This document shows, piece by piece, positions 17,198-26,206 of a stretch of 64,000 nucleotides of DNA; position 1 is the stretch's first letter; each line of letters starts with the position of its first letter. Under the pieces are notes generated by a model. That model made no database searches. It was not told the DNA's origin and saw only the letters and a program-made list of their open reading frames with translations. The position numbers were made by a program, and so were the translations under genes. This DNA comes from a bacterium (GTDB lineage Bacteria; Bacillota_I; Bacilli_A; RF39; UBA660): contig SFSZ01000005.1 of assembly GCA_004563275.1 (NCBI GenBank), positions 1-64,000 on the forward strand, in the 5' to 3' direction.

Positions 17198-18682
17198 ATG
17201 GTTAATAAAATTAAGGAAAAAATTAAAAATAATAAAGTTTTAATAATTGTTTTAATTAGTTTTTTAGCTATTATTCTTGGGGTAGGAATATCTTATGCTT
17301 TTTATGCTGCTATAATTAAAGGAAATGAAACTAGTACTACTTTACAGTTAGATGCTGGTACTTTGTCTATTAATTATGATGGTGGAGAAACAATTATTGC
17401 AAAAGACTTTTTACCCGGTGATCAACCTTTTGCTACTAAGACATTTACTTTAACTGGTAATAATGATAGTGATTTATATATGCCTTATATTGTTTCTTTA
17501 GTTGTAGATGCCAATACTTTTAATTCTGGTTCTTTACGTTATTCGTTTTCTGGTGAAAATACCTCTAATAATGGTAAAATTATTGATGAACATTCTAATT
17601 TGATAGGTGATGGATTAGAATTTGGTCCAGGATATTTTGCTCCAGGTGCTACTAACGCTATTCATACTTATACATTTAAGTTTTACTTTCCTGATGATGG
17701 AACTGATCAAAGTGATGAAATGAATCGAGTTTTTGAAGCTCATATAAAAATAGAAGGAGCTAAGATTAGTACTAATATTCCTGTAAGTGATAGTGATACT
17801 TTTATTGCTGGTTCCTTAGCTTCTGAAATTGTTGGGGGAAACGCTTTAACTAAGGTAAAAGCTAATTATATTACTGAGCCCGGGGTAGATGCTGCATCAA
17901 CAGATGAGGGTGTTTTAGCAGCACCAGATGATTTTGGTACTTCTTATTATTATAGAGGTATGCTTAATAATAATTATTTAATGTTTGCTAATAAATGCTG
18001 GAGAATTGTTAGGGTTATGGGCGATGGTAATGTTAAAATAACCTTAGCAAATGATAATGGTAGTTGCTCCGGTGTTACTGGTTCTAGTGCATACTATGGT
18101 GGTTCAACTCCATATCATGTAAGTGGGACGATTCCTGATTTTAAAGATACCAGTGTTTATTCAATTTTATCTAATTTTTATAATGCTTTGGGAGCTAGTG
18201 ATAAGGCTAAAGTTGTAGATTCTATTTGGTGCCAAGATAAGACTTTGATTAATGGTTATTATATTTCTGATTATAGGTTAACGAATTCACAGGTTTCTTA
18301 TCTTTGTTCTGATTCAACAGGTGCAAATATTAATGAATATAGAAATACTTTAACATCTGGTAGTATTTCTAATGGTAATAAAGCATTACCATATTCAATT
18401 GGGTTATTAACTTCAGATGAAATTGTCTATGGTGGAGCTATTGTTTCAGACACCATTTCTACAACTTATTTATCTGATGAAAGTAGTGAAAAAATATTTG
18501 TATCAATGTCTCCAGGAAATCCGATAGATGCGACTCCAATATATATTTACTCAAGTGGCGGAATGGATAGTTTTGCTTATGGTGGTAATGAGAATATATA
18601 TTATGTAAGACCTACTCTTGTTTTAAATGGTAAATTATCTGTAACTGGTAGTGGTACTAAGAGTGATCCTTACTCTGTATAA
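17198..18682 (+). CDS. TasA/camelysin-like surface protein with an extra C-terminal domain
   Basis: The 494-residue protein begins with a basic stretch and one membrane segment ending GVGISYAFYAA, resembling SipW-type signal peptides. A TasA/CalY-like beta domain follows (about 45-190; DAGTLSINY, FLPGDQPF, TGNNDSDLYM). The C-terminal half (about 225-494) contains YYYRGMLNNNYLMFANKCWRIV-type sequence (split at residues 248-270) seen in other Firmicute surface proteins, and several cysteines. No sortase motif and no adjacent sipW. It probably forms or decorates extracellular fibres. TATAAT at 17174-17179 lies 24 nt before the ATG. Confidence 0.65.
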   Translation: MVNKIKEKIKNNKVLIIVLISFLAIILGVGISYAFYAAIIKGNETSTTLQLDAGTLSINYDGGETIIAKDFLPGDQPFATKTFTLTGNNDSDLYMPYIVSLVVDANTFNSGSLRYSFSGENTSNNGKIIDEHSNLIGDGLEFGPGYFAPGATNAIHTYTFKFYFPDDGTDQSDEMNRVFEAHIKIEGAKISTNIPVSDSDTFIAGSLASEIVGGNALTKVKANYITEPGVDAASTDEGVLAAPDDFGTSYYYRGMLNNNYLMFANKCWRIVRVMGDGNVKITLANDNGSCSGVTGSSAYYGGSTPYHVSGTIPDFKDTSVYSILSNFYNALGASDKAKVVDSIWCQDKTLINGYYISDYRLTNSQVSYLCSDSTGANINEYRNTLTSGSISNGNKALPYSIGLLTSDEIVYGGAIVSDTISTTYLSDESSEKIFVSMSPGNPIDATPIYIYSSGGMDSFAYGGNENIYYVRPTLVLNGKLSVTGSGTKSDPYSV

Positions 18683-18713
18683 AGTAAATACTAATTAGTG
18701 TTTACTTTTTTTT
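18681..18713 (+). terminator. Rho-independent terminator
   Basis: AAAGTAAATACT and AGTGTTTACTTT pair around AATT and run into a T-tract, immediately after the surface-protein gene. Confidence 0.85.
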
Positions 18714-18750
18714 GTTGGTTAATTATGGTAAAATTATATTGGTGATACTT

Positions 18751-19677
18751 ATGAAAGATTTAAAAGTAGTATTTATGGGTACTCCTGTATTTAGTGTACC
18801 AATATTAGAAAATTTAATTATGAATACAAATGTTATTGGGGTTGTTACTAGTCCTGATGCTTATGTAGGAAGAAAGAAGATATTAACTCCTTGCCCAGTT
18901 AAGAAATGTGCTTTAGGACATGGCATTAAGGTTTATAGTCCGATTAAGATTAGAGATGATTATGAATTTTTAAAGGATCTTAATCCAGATATCATTATTA
19001 CTTGTGCTTATGGACAAATTGTTCCTAAAGGAGTTTTAGATATTCCAAGACTTGGTTGTGTAAATATTCATGCTTCTTTATTACCTAAATATAGAGGTGG
19101 GGCGCCAATTCATTATGCGATTATGAATGGTGATGAATATACAGGTATTACTTTAATGTATATGGATGTTGGTATGGATTCAGGAGATATGATTGCTTCT
19201 TCTAAAATAAAGATAGAAGATAATGATAATTTAGAATCTTTATCTAATAAGTTAAGTGAATTAGGGGCTTCAATGATTATTGAACATTTACCTAGTATTA
19301 TTAATGGAACTAATGAGAGAATTAAACAAAGTGAAGATGAAGTTACTTTTTGTCCAATTATTAAAAGAGAAGATGAACATTTAGATTTTAGTGATAAAGC
19401 AATAAAAATATATAATAAAGTAAGAGCTTTATCGCCGAGTCCTTTAGCTAATTTTATTTTGGATGATTTAGAATATAAGATAGCGGAATGCATGGTAGTA
19501 GATGCTAATGGGGAAGCTGGTAAGATAGTTTCAGAAGATAAGAAAAGCTTTACAATAATGGCTCAAGATAAAGGAATTAAGGTTACTAAAATTAAACCAA
19601 TGGGTAAAAATATTATGAATGTATCGGACTTTAAGAATGGTTATCATGATGTTTTAGTAGGAAAGGTAATTAGATGA
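18751..19677 (+). CDS. fmt: Methionyl-tRNA formyltransferase
   Basis: The 308-residue enzyme formylates initiator Met-tRNA. Signatures: VVFMGTPVFSVPILE, CAYGQIVPKG, the catalytic core NIHASLLPKYRGGAPI, and D in MDVGMDSGDM. The ATG at 18751 is chosen because GGTGAT lies four bases upstream; a longer reading adds 13 unconserved residues. A TAAAAT begins 22 nt before the ATG. Unlike in many Firmicutes, def and priA are not adjacent. Confidence 0.93.
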   Translation: MKDLKVVFMGTPVFSVPILENLIMNTNVIGVVTSPDAYVGRKKILTPCPVKKCALGHGIKVYSPIKIRDDYEFLKDLNPDIIITCAYGQIVPKGVLDIPRLGCVNIHASLLPKYRGGAPIHYAIMNGDEYTGITLMYMDVGMDSGDMIASSKIKIEDNDNLESLSNKLSELGASMIIEHLPSIINGTNERIKQSEDEVTFCPIIKREDEHLDFSDKAIKIYNKVRALSPSPLANFILDDLEYKIAECMVVDANGEAGKIVSEDKKSFTIMAQDKGIKVTKIKPMGKNIMNVSDFKNGYHDVLVGKVIR

Positions 19678-20306
19678 AAGAAGAAGAAAAGAAAACAAAA
19701 AAAAGTAGTAAAATGGCTGTATTTAAAGAACAATTAAAGGATCCTAAGAAAAAAATATTATTTAAATTAGGAGGATGGTTCCTATTTTTCATCTTTATTT
19801 ATGTATTTTTAGGAGTAACATCCGCAATGAGTGGAATTGATAAAACTAATGATAATAATGAAACTACTAAAGTTAGTAGTATTAATTTTAGTAAGATGAA
19901 GAAGAATTTAGTTAATAAGAATTTAAATGTTAAATATAAATATGGTGATTATTATATTGAAGGTGTTGTTCAAGATAATGTATTTAGTGGTACTTTAGAA
20001 GATAATCAAAATAATATAATTAAAATTAAGTATGATGGTACTAATTTGTATAGAGTTAATAAACAAGAAGAGGCAATTGATCAAACTTTATTAGTAGGAT
20101 TTAATTTAGGATATTTAATTCCTTCATATATTATTAATTTAATTAGTGAAGATATTAGTCCGAATAAATCTAGTGATGGGAAGATTTATAGTTATAATAT
20201 AGATAATAAAGCAATATCTTTGTATTTGAGTGATAAGGATATTGAAAAGATTGTGGCACTTGATAATAATATTACTTATAGTTTGGAATATGCTGTTATA
20301 AAGTAG
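19674..20306 (+). CDS. Single-pass membrane protein of unknown function
   Basis: The 210-residue protein has a basic cytoplasmic N-terminus (about 1-30), one membrane helix (about 36-54, LGGWFLFFIFIYVFLGV) and an extracellular beta-rich domain. Family not recognised. Its ATG overlaps the fmt stop (ATGA), so it is coupled to fmt. It precedes the membrane/zinc-ribbon/SPFH cluster by 8 bp and could belong to it. Confidence 0.7.
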   Translation: MKEEEKKTKKSSKMAVFKEQLKDPKKKILFKLGGWFLFFIFIYVFLGVTSAMSGIDKTNDNNETTKVSSINFSKMKKNLVNKNLNVKYKYGDYYIEGVVQDNVFSGTLEDNQNNIIKIKYDGTNLYRVNKQEEAIDQTLLVGFNLGYLIPSYIINLISEDISPNKSSDGKIYSYNIDNKAISLYLSDKDIEKIVALDNNITYSLEYAVIK

Positions 20307-20313
20307 GTTTTTT

Positions 20314-21153
20314 ATGAAAGATAAATTTAAATATGTATTTATATTAATTATTTCTTTATTTGTAGTTTGGGTTAGTCCAGTATTAACTAGAGCAGATTCA
20401 GGATGGGATTTTGATTATGATTCTGGTGGTTCTTGGGATAGTAGTGACTGGGATAGTGGTAGTTGGAGTGATTATGGAGATTCTTCTATTGGTGGAGTTG
20501 CGGGTACAGTAGATAAGCTTGTGGCTTTTATTATAATTGTAGTATTTATTGTGCTAGTTATTCGTCTTCTTAGTAGTAAAGCTAATAGTGGTAAAAGTGC
20601 TAATGTGATTCCACCTGAGGTTAGTGATGAAGATTTAAATAAGTATAAAATTAATAAAGATAAATTTGTTAAAGAAGTTTATGATAAGTATGTTAATATT
20701 CAAGAATCTTGGATGAATTTTGATTATGATAAGATGGAAAAGTTAGTAACTGATGAATTATTTAATAGTTATAGTAGTCAGTTAAAGGTTTTAAAACTTA
20801 AAAATCAAAAGAATGTTATGAGTGACTTTGAATTTATAAGTGGTAAAATTACTGATGTTAAAGAAGAAAATGGTATCAGAAGTATTAAGGTTATATTAAA
20901 TGTTAAGCAATATGATTATGTAGTTGATGCAGATAATAAAGTATTAAGAGGTAATGATAATAGAAAGAATGATGTTACTTATGAACTTACTTTTGTTAAA
21001 AGTGTAGCACCTAAAGATGTAGTTATTTGTCCTAATTGTGGTGCTGAATCTAAGGTAGTGGCTGGAGATAATTGTGAATATTGTCATAGTAAGATTGTTA
21101 TTCCACCTAAAAAATATGTTTTAAGTAAAAAGAAGGTTATTAATCAAAAATAG
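20314..21153 (+). CDS. Membrane protein with Tim44-like domain and C-terminal zinc ribbon
   Basis: The 279-residue protein has a signal-like N-terminus (MKDKFKYVFILIISLFVVW), a Ser/Asp/Gly/Trp low-complexity segment (about 30-65), a membrane helix (about 70-90), a cytoplasmic Tim44-like alpha/beta domain (about 110-235) and a zinc ribbon with two CxxC pairs (CPNCG ... CEYC). The order resembles membrane partners of bacterial SPFH (YdjI-like) proteins. It shares the domain plus zinc ribbon with the gene at 21343, and all lie upstream of the SPFH gene at 21943. Confidence 0.65.
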   Translation: MKDKFKYVFILIISLFVVWVSPVLTRADSGWDFDYDSGGSWDSSDWDSGSWSDYGDSSIGGVAGTVDKLVAFIIIVVFIVLVIRLLSSKANSGKSANVIPPEVSDEDLNKYKINKDKFVKEVYDKYVNIQESWMNFDYDKMEKLVTDELFNSYSSQLKVLKLKNQKNVMSDFEFISGKITDVKEENGIRSIKVILNVKQYDYVVDADNKVLRGNDNRKNDVTYELTFVKSVAPKDVVICPNCGAESKVVAGDNCEYCHSKIVIPPKKYVLSKKKVINQK

Positions 21154-21160
21154 AGGTTTT

Positions 21161-21343
21161 ATGAGATCAAGAAATGTTATTATGATGGTTATTGGAACTT
21201 TATGTTTTGGATTAGTTTTAATTGATTATATTTTTAATATTGGAATATTTGGAAAGACAGTTACATTTAAACAACTTAGTGCTTCAACTTTAGCGTTTTT
21301 GATTTTATTTTATTCATGGTATAGGAGATATAAGAGAGATTAA
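21161..21343 (+). CDS. Small two-helix membrane protein (60 aa)
   Basis: This protein of 60 residues has two membrane segments (about 6-26 and 38-54) and a basic C-terminal tail YRRYKRD. Family unknown. It has an AGAGG ribosome site and sits between the two Tim44-like genes, with its stop overlapping the next ATG (TAATG), so it is probably translated in step with them. Confidence 0.65.
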   Translation: MRSRNVIMMVIGTLCFGLVLIDYIFNIGIFGKTVTFKQLSASTLAFLILFYSWYRRYKRD

Positions 21344-21882
21344 TGGATGAGTTATTAAAGATAGATAGTTCTTTTAATGAAGAAATGTTTATTACAAAGG
21401 TAAATAATATTTTTATTAAATTAATGAATGCAATTATGTTTAAAGATTTAGATAGTGTTAAACATTTCTTAAATGATGAATTGGAAGCTAAATATAAAGT
21501 AGTTATTGATGATCTTAAAAGTAGAGGATTAACTGAAGTTTATGATGAACTTAATGTTAAGAATACTTTTATAAGAGATGTTCATATTAATGATGAATAT
21601 ATTGTTATTGATGTTGATTTAATATCAAGATATATGGATTATTTTATTGATTCGGATGGTAATTATGTTAGTGGGATAAATGATCATAGAATAGAAAAGT
21701 TAAATAGGCTTACTTTTATGAAAAAGATTGATGGTAGAAATGCTGGTATTGTTAGAAAATGTCCAGCATGTGGTTCTTCTATAGATGTAAACAATAATGG
21801 TAAATGTAATTATTGTGGAGCGATTTACAATAATGAGGATTATGACTATGTTTTGTCAAATATAGTTACTTTTGATGAATAA
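21343..21882 (+). CDS. Soluble Tim44-like protein with C-terminal zinc ribbon
   Basis: The 179-residue protein lacks a membrane segment. An alpha/beta domain similar to that in the gene at 20314 is followed by a zinc ribbon (CPACG ... CNYCG, about 140-160). The two look like paralogues, one membrane-bound and one soluble. The location directly before the SPFH gene suggests one complex at the membrane. Confidence 0.62.
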   Translation: MDELLKIDSSFNEEMFITKVNNIFIKLMNAIMFKDLDSVKHFLNDELEAKYKVVIDDLKSRGLTEVYDELNVKNTFIRDVHINDEYIVIDVDLISRYMDYFIDSDGNYVSGINDHRIEKLNRLTFMKKIDGRNAGIVRKCPACGSSIDVNNNGKCNYCGAIYNNEDYDYVLSNIVTFDE

Positions 21883-21942
21883 TATGATAAAATAGTTTTA
21901 GAAGAATATTAATTCTAATAATAGGAAAGAGGTTAAAGATAT

Positions 21943-23058
21943 ATGGGATTAATTAAAGCTGCTATTGGAGCAGTTGGAAGTACTCTTCATGACCAATGGA
22001 AAGAGTATATTAAGTGTGATAATTTAGATAATGAAACACTTATGGTTAGAGTTAGTACTCCTAATGGAGTTATATCTAAAGACAGTGCAATTCAAGTTGC
22101 ACCTGGACAAGTTGCAGTTATTTTTGAAAATGGTAAGATTTTAGATGCTACTGCTGAAGAAGGTATTTATACTTTTGATCAAAGTTCATCTCCTTCTTTC
22201 TTTGCTGGTCAATTTGGAGCAGTATTTAAAGAAATGTGGACTCGTTTTACTTATAATGGAGCCCCTAATAAGGAACAAGCTGTATTCTTTATTAATAGTA
22301 AAGAAATTATTGATAATAAATTTGGAACTCCTGCTCCTGTACCTTTTCAAGATTGGTCACATCCAATTCCAAATCAAATGACTAATATTGTTACTCCTTT
22401 AAGAGTAGATGTTAGATGTTTTGGTAAATATACTTTCCAAATTACTGATCCAGCTACATTTATGAAAAATATTGCTGGTACTAGTGAAGTATATACTAAG
22501 ACTGATATTTGTGAACAAATGAGAAGTGAAGTACAAGCTGCATTTCAAAATGTACTTAATGCTTTAGGAAATAGTGAACATAAGGTTCCAGTTTTAGAGC
22601 TTCCATCACGAACTACAGAAATTAAAAAATTAATGGATGAAAATGTATTTGATGCTGATATTAGAAATCGTGGTATGGAAATCAAAGGATTTATTATTGA
22701 ATCTGTTACTCTAGATGAAGCATCAAGTAAGAAGATTGATAATTATGAATTATCTTCAAATGCATACATGCAACAAGGAGCTATTGTTGGTGGCTATTCA
22801 CAAGCTGTTCAAGATGCTGCTAAAAATGCTAATGGGGCTGCAACTGGTATGATGGGTGTAGGTATGATGAATATGGCTACTGGTAATATGGCTAGTGGTG
22901 TTATGGCAAATGCTTTCCAAAATACTGAAGGATCTAAAGTTGATTTATCTGGTGAGGTTGGAACAGCTAAATATTGTCCTAATTGTGGTATTAAAGCAAC
23001 TGGAAAATTCTGTACTAATTGTGGAATGAAGCTAGTTAATGAAGAAACTAATGAATAG
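21943..23058 (+). CDS. SPFH-domain protein, YdjI-like, with zinc ribbon
   Basis: The 371-residue protein resembles YdjI/virion-core-type SPFH proteins: an N-terminal beta domain (about 25-160), an SPFH/helical region (about 160-270; KTDICEQMRSEVQAAF), a Gly/Met/Asn/Ala-rich stretch, and a C-terminal zinc ribbon (CPNCGIKATGKFCTNCG). In Bacillus, YdjI is recruited to membranes by YdjG/YdjH; the neighbouring membrane/zinc-ribbon genes may play that part here. No PspA homologue is adjacent. A terminator overlaps the stop. Confidence 0.78.
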   Translation: MGLIKAAIGAVGSTLHDQWKEYIKCDNLDNETLMVRVSTPNGVISKDSAIQVAPGQVAVIFENGKILDATAEEGIYTFDQSSSPSFFAGQFGAVFKEMWTRFTYNGAPNKEQAVFFINSKEIIDNKFGTPAPVPFQDWSHPIPNQMTNIVTPLRVDVRCFGKYTFQITDPATFMKNIAGTSEVYTKTDICEQMRSEVQAAFQNVLNALGNSEHKVPVLELPSRTTEIKKLMDENVFDADIRNRGMEIKGFIIESVTLDEASSKKIDNYELSSNAYMQQGAIVGGYSQAVQDAAKNANGAATGMMGVGMMNMATGNMASGVMANAFQNTEGSKVDLSGEVGTAKYCPNCGIKATGKFCTNCGMKLVNEETNE

Positions 23059-23070
23059 TTTCTTCTTTTT
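23041..23070 (+). terminator. Rho-independent terminator
   Basis: GAAGAAACTA and TAGTTTCTTC form a perfect 10-bp stem with a 5-nt loop and T-run, encoding the last residues of the SPFH gene. Confidence 0.85.
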
Positions 23071-23120
23071 TATTGCAGAAAAATAGGGGAAATGTTAAAA
23101 TATATAATGGGGATGGTAAT

Positions 23121-23888
23121 ATGAAAAAGATCAAAGCTATGATTTTTGTAAACTCAATAACTTTTGTGCGAGTATTAGGGACTTTTTTAATGCCATTTGT
23201 TAGTACACATTTAAATGCGAAAGAGTTTGTTAGTTACATAGTTCTTCTTTTATTAACAGATTCTGTTGATGGTATAATGGCAAGAAGATTAAAAGTAAGT
23301 ACAGTTTTTGGGGCACTTTTAGATGCTGCTGCGGATAAATTATTTGGAATCGCAACATTATGTGTTTTAGCAAGATTCTATCCGGTAATGTGGCTTCCGG
23401 TAGCAATTGAAATATTAATTACAATGATAAATACAGGTGGAGCAACAAAGGGTTCAACTGTTGAGAGTTCAATGCTAGGAAAATTTAAAACATGGATACT
23501 TGGAATATGCATTGTTATTGGTTTTTTAATTTTATATGCAAATGAGTTTTTATTACTATTTAATGAAACAACTAAATATGGCTCATTTATGATTGATTTG
23601 TTTCATAATATGAAAGAGCATGAGTTATTTATAGTTAATAGTTTAGCATTTATAAGTGGTGGTTGTGATATTATGGTGGCTGCTGATTATAGAAATAGAG
23701 TTAAAGTTGATGTTAAAGAAGCTAAAGCTAATGGAATAAATGCTAAAGAGGTAAGACTTAAAAAAGGAAAAGATTTAGTTTATGCTTTATTTGATCATGA
23801 ATATTATATTAAGACATTAAATAAACCATTAATTGAAAAGTTAGGTAATTTGGAGGTAAAAGATGAAAGAAAAAATAAAAGGAAATAA
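23121..23888 (+). CDS. CDP-alcohol phosphatidyltransferase
   Basis: The 255-residue membrane enzyme contains the family motif D-x2-DG-x2-AR-x8-G-x3-D-x3-D in the segment DSVDGIMARRLKVSTVFG followed by ALLDAAADK. It would transfer a phosphatidyl group from CDP-diacylglycerol, as in phosphatidylglycerophosphate synthesis. The C-terminal 60 residues are charged and cytoplasmic, longer than in simple PgsA, so the acceptor is not certain. The ATG at 23121 is preceded by GGGGATGG. It overlaps the next gene by 26 bases. Confidence 0.8.
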   Translation: MKKIKAMIFVNSITFVRVLGTFLMPFVSTHLNAKEFVSYIVLLLLTDSVDGIMARRLKVSTVFGALLDAAADKLFGIATLCVLARFYPVMWLPVAIEILITMINTGGATKGSTVESSMLGKFKTWILGICIVIGFLILYANEFLLLFNETTKYGSFMIDLFHNMKEHELFIVNSLAFISGGCDIMVAADYRNRVKVDVKEAKANGINAKEVRLKKGKDLVYALFDHEYYIKTLNKPLIEKLGNLEVKDERKNKRK

Positions 23889-25083
23889 AATTTATCAATG
23901 TGCTTTTGCAGCTTTTATTGTTATTGCTGCATCGATATTATTTTATTTTATGATATTTAGAATTAAAGAAATATTAGGAATTTGTGGATGGATTATTTCT
24001 TTATTTACGCCATTTATTATTGGATTTGTGTTTGCTTATTTATTAAATCCAGTTGTTAAGTTCTTTAAAACTTACATATTTGATAAAGTAACTAAAAATA
24101 GTAAGAGTGCGACTAATTTAAGTATCTTACTTACAACCATAGTTTTCTTAGGAATTATTATTTTATTGTTTAGTTTTATTTTACCAGAACTACTTAAGAG
24201 TATTGAAACATTAGCAGTTAATTTACCTTCATATTTTGAAAGTGCTAAGAAATATTTACTTGATGCTCTTAGTTCAAGAGAAGAACTTAGAACGATAGTT
24301 TTAAATAATTATGATGCAATAAATGAATATATAACTAATTTCTTTAATAATAAAATATTACCTAATGTTGAAGAATTATTAGTTAAATTATCTGATGGAG
24401 TATTAGGAGCTGTTAAGGTTGTATTTAATATTTTAATGGGATTTGTTATTTCAGTTTATTATTTATCTGATAAAGAACATTTTGTAGCTGGTATTAAGAA
24501 AATTACTTATAGTTTATTTTCAGTTAAGACCGCTAATAATCTTATGGATAACGCAAGACATACTAATAATATGTTTGGTAATTTCTTAGTTGGTAAATTA
24601 TTAGATGGATTTACAATTGGTTTTATTACTTTTATATTCTTAACAATATTTGGTTATCCTTATTCATTATTAATTGGAGTTATTATTGGTATTACTAACA
24701 TGATTCCTTATTTTGGACCTTATATTGGAACGATACCAAGTGCACTTATTATTTTAATGTATAATCCAACTAAAGCTTTTATATTTGTATTATTTATTAT
24801 TGCTCTTCAACAAGTTGATAGTTATGTTATTGAGCCTAGATTATGTGGTGTTAAAACAGGACTTAAGTCATTCTGGGTACTTGCTTCAATCTTATTCTTT
24901 GGTAATGTATTTGGAATAGTTGGTATGATTTTAGGAGTTCCAGTATTTGCTTTAATTTATGGATATTTAGATAATAAAATTGTTAATAGATTAGAAGAAA
25001 AGAAATTACCTACTAAGGCTGATGATTATGTTGATTTAGAAAGAATAAATACAAAGACAAATAAAAAGGTAGTTAAAAATTAA
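23863..25083 (+). CDS. AI-2E family (YdbI/TqsA-type) transporter
   Basis: The 406-residue polytopic protein has about eight membrane segments and family-typical runs: FIIGFVFAYLLNPVV near the N-terminus, a central helical extramembrane region, and TNMIPYFGPYIG then LGVPVFALIYGY near the C-terminus. Members act as exporters or ion antiporters; the substrate cannot be told from sequence. A GGAGG ribosome site lies inside the upstream gene, so the two are coupled. Confidence 0.82.
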   Translation: MKEKIKGNKIYQCAFAAFIVIAASILFYFMIFRIKEILGICGWIISLFTPFIIGFVFAYLLNPVVKFFKTYIFDKVTKNSKSATNLSILLTTIVFLGIIILLFSFILPELLKSIETLAVNLPSYFESAKKYLLDALSSREELRTIVLNNYDAINEYITNFFNNKILPNVEELLVKLSDGVLGAVKVVFNILMGFVISVYYLSDKEHFVAGIKKITYSLFSVKTANNLMDNARHTNNMFGNFLVGKLLDGFTIGFITFIFLTIFGYPYSLLIGVIIGITNMIPYFGPYIGTIPSALIILMYNPTKAFIFVLFIIALQQVDSYVIEPRLCGVKTGLKSFWVLASILFFGNVFGIVGMILGVPVFALIYGYLDNKIVNRLEEKKLPTKADDYVDLERINTKTNKKVVKN

Positions 25084-25109
25084 ACTTATGAGAAATCATA
25101 AGTTTTTTT
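25083..25109 (+). terminator. Rho-independent terminator
   Basis: AACTTATGA and TCATAAGTT flank a GAAA loop, followed by a T-run. Confidence 0.88.
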
Positions 25110-25186
25110 AGTTATTTGTGTATAGTAAAGGTTGTTTTTTATTTTATCTTTTGTTTTTTTGTTATATAATTGGTATAGGTGAATAT

Positions 25187-26206
25187 ATGTTAAATATATA
25201 TGATTATGATTTAGAAAAATTAGAAGAATTACTTGTTAGTCTAGGTGAGAAGAAATTTAGAGCTAAACAAATATGGGAATGGCTTTATAAACATAAGGTT
25301 ACTTCTTTTGATGAGATGACTAATTTAAGTAAAGATTTAATAAATAAATTAAAAGAAAATGTTAGTTTTGATTATATTGTTATTCAAAGAAAGCAAGAGG
25401 ATAATTTAACTAAGAAGTATTTATTTAAACTTGTTGATGGTAATTTTATTGAAGCGGTTTTGATGGAACATGATTATGGGTTATCGATATGTGTTTCTTC
25501 AGAGGTTGGATGTAATATGGGATGTGCTTTTTGTGAGTCGGGTAGACTTAAAAGGGTACGTAATTTAAATACTTATGAGATTGTTGAACAGATATTAATG
25601 ATTGAGAAAGATTTAAATAGAAGAATTGATAGTGTTGTTGTAATGGGAATTGGGGAACCTTTTGATAATTATGATAATATTATTAATTTTGTTAGAATTA
25701 TTAATAATCCTTTTGGTTTAGCAATTGGGGCTAGACATATTACAATTAGTACTTGTGGAGTGGTTCCTAAAATTAAAGAATTTATGAATCTTAATTTACA
25801 AGTTAATTTAGCTATTAGTTTGCATGCTCCTAGTAATGAACTTAGAAATAAGCTGATGCCTATTAATAGAGCTTATCCTTTAGATCTTTTAATTGACACT
25901 TTAAAGGAATATATAGACAAAACTAATAGACGGGTAACGATTGAATATGTTATGCTTAAGGAAGTAAATGATAGTGTGGAATGTGCTAATCTTCTTGCTA
26001 ATTTACTTAGAGGTATGAATGTATATGTTAATTTAATTCCATATAATGAAACTAGTCACATTGAATTTAAGAAAAGTGATAAGAATTCAATTATGAAATT
26101 TTATGACACTTTAAAGAAACGTGGAATTAATGTAACTATTAGAAAAGAATTTGGTTCGAATATAGATGCAGCTTGTGGGCAATTAAGAGCCAAAGAGGTG
26201 AATTAA
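25187..26206 (+). CDS. rlmN: 23S rRNA (A2503-C2)/tRNA A37 methyltransferase RlmN
   Basis: The 339-residue radical SAM enzyme has the cluster motif CNMGCAFC, a GIGEP segment, and the methyl-carrying cysteine in the C-terminal AACGQL. The ATG at 25187 is preferred: TATAAT at 25165-25170 begins 22 nt upstream and AGGTGA lies between. A longer reading adds a hydrophobic, unconserved N-terminus that would overlap the promoter. It heads the rlmN-prpC-prkC-rsgA-rpe order common in Firmicutes. Confidence 0.93.
   Translation: MLNIYDYDLEKLEELLVSLGEKKFRAKQIWEWLYKHKVTSFDEMTNLSKDLINKLKENVSFDYIVIQRKQEDNLTKKYLFKLVDGNFIEAVLMEHDYGLSICVSSEVGCNMGCAFCESGRLKRVRNLNTYEIVEQILMIEKDLNRRIDSVVVMGIGEPFDNYDNIINFVRIINNPFGLAIGARHITISTCGVVPKIKEFMNLNLQVNLAISLHAPSNELRNKLMPINRAYPLDLLIDTLKEYIDKTNRRVTIEYVMLKEVNDSVECANLLANLLRGMNVYVNLIPYNETSHIEFKKSDKNSIMKFYDTLKKRGINVTIRKEFGSNIDAACGQLRAKEVN

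Noticed and set aside
23073..23120. Upstream extension of the CDP-alcohol transferase
   Set aside because: The extra 16 residues lack conservation features, and the ATG at 23121 has its own GGGGATGG site.
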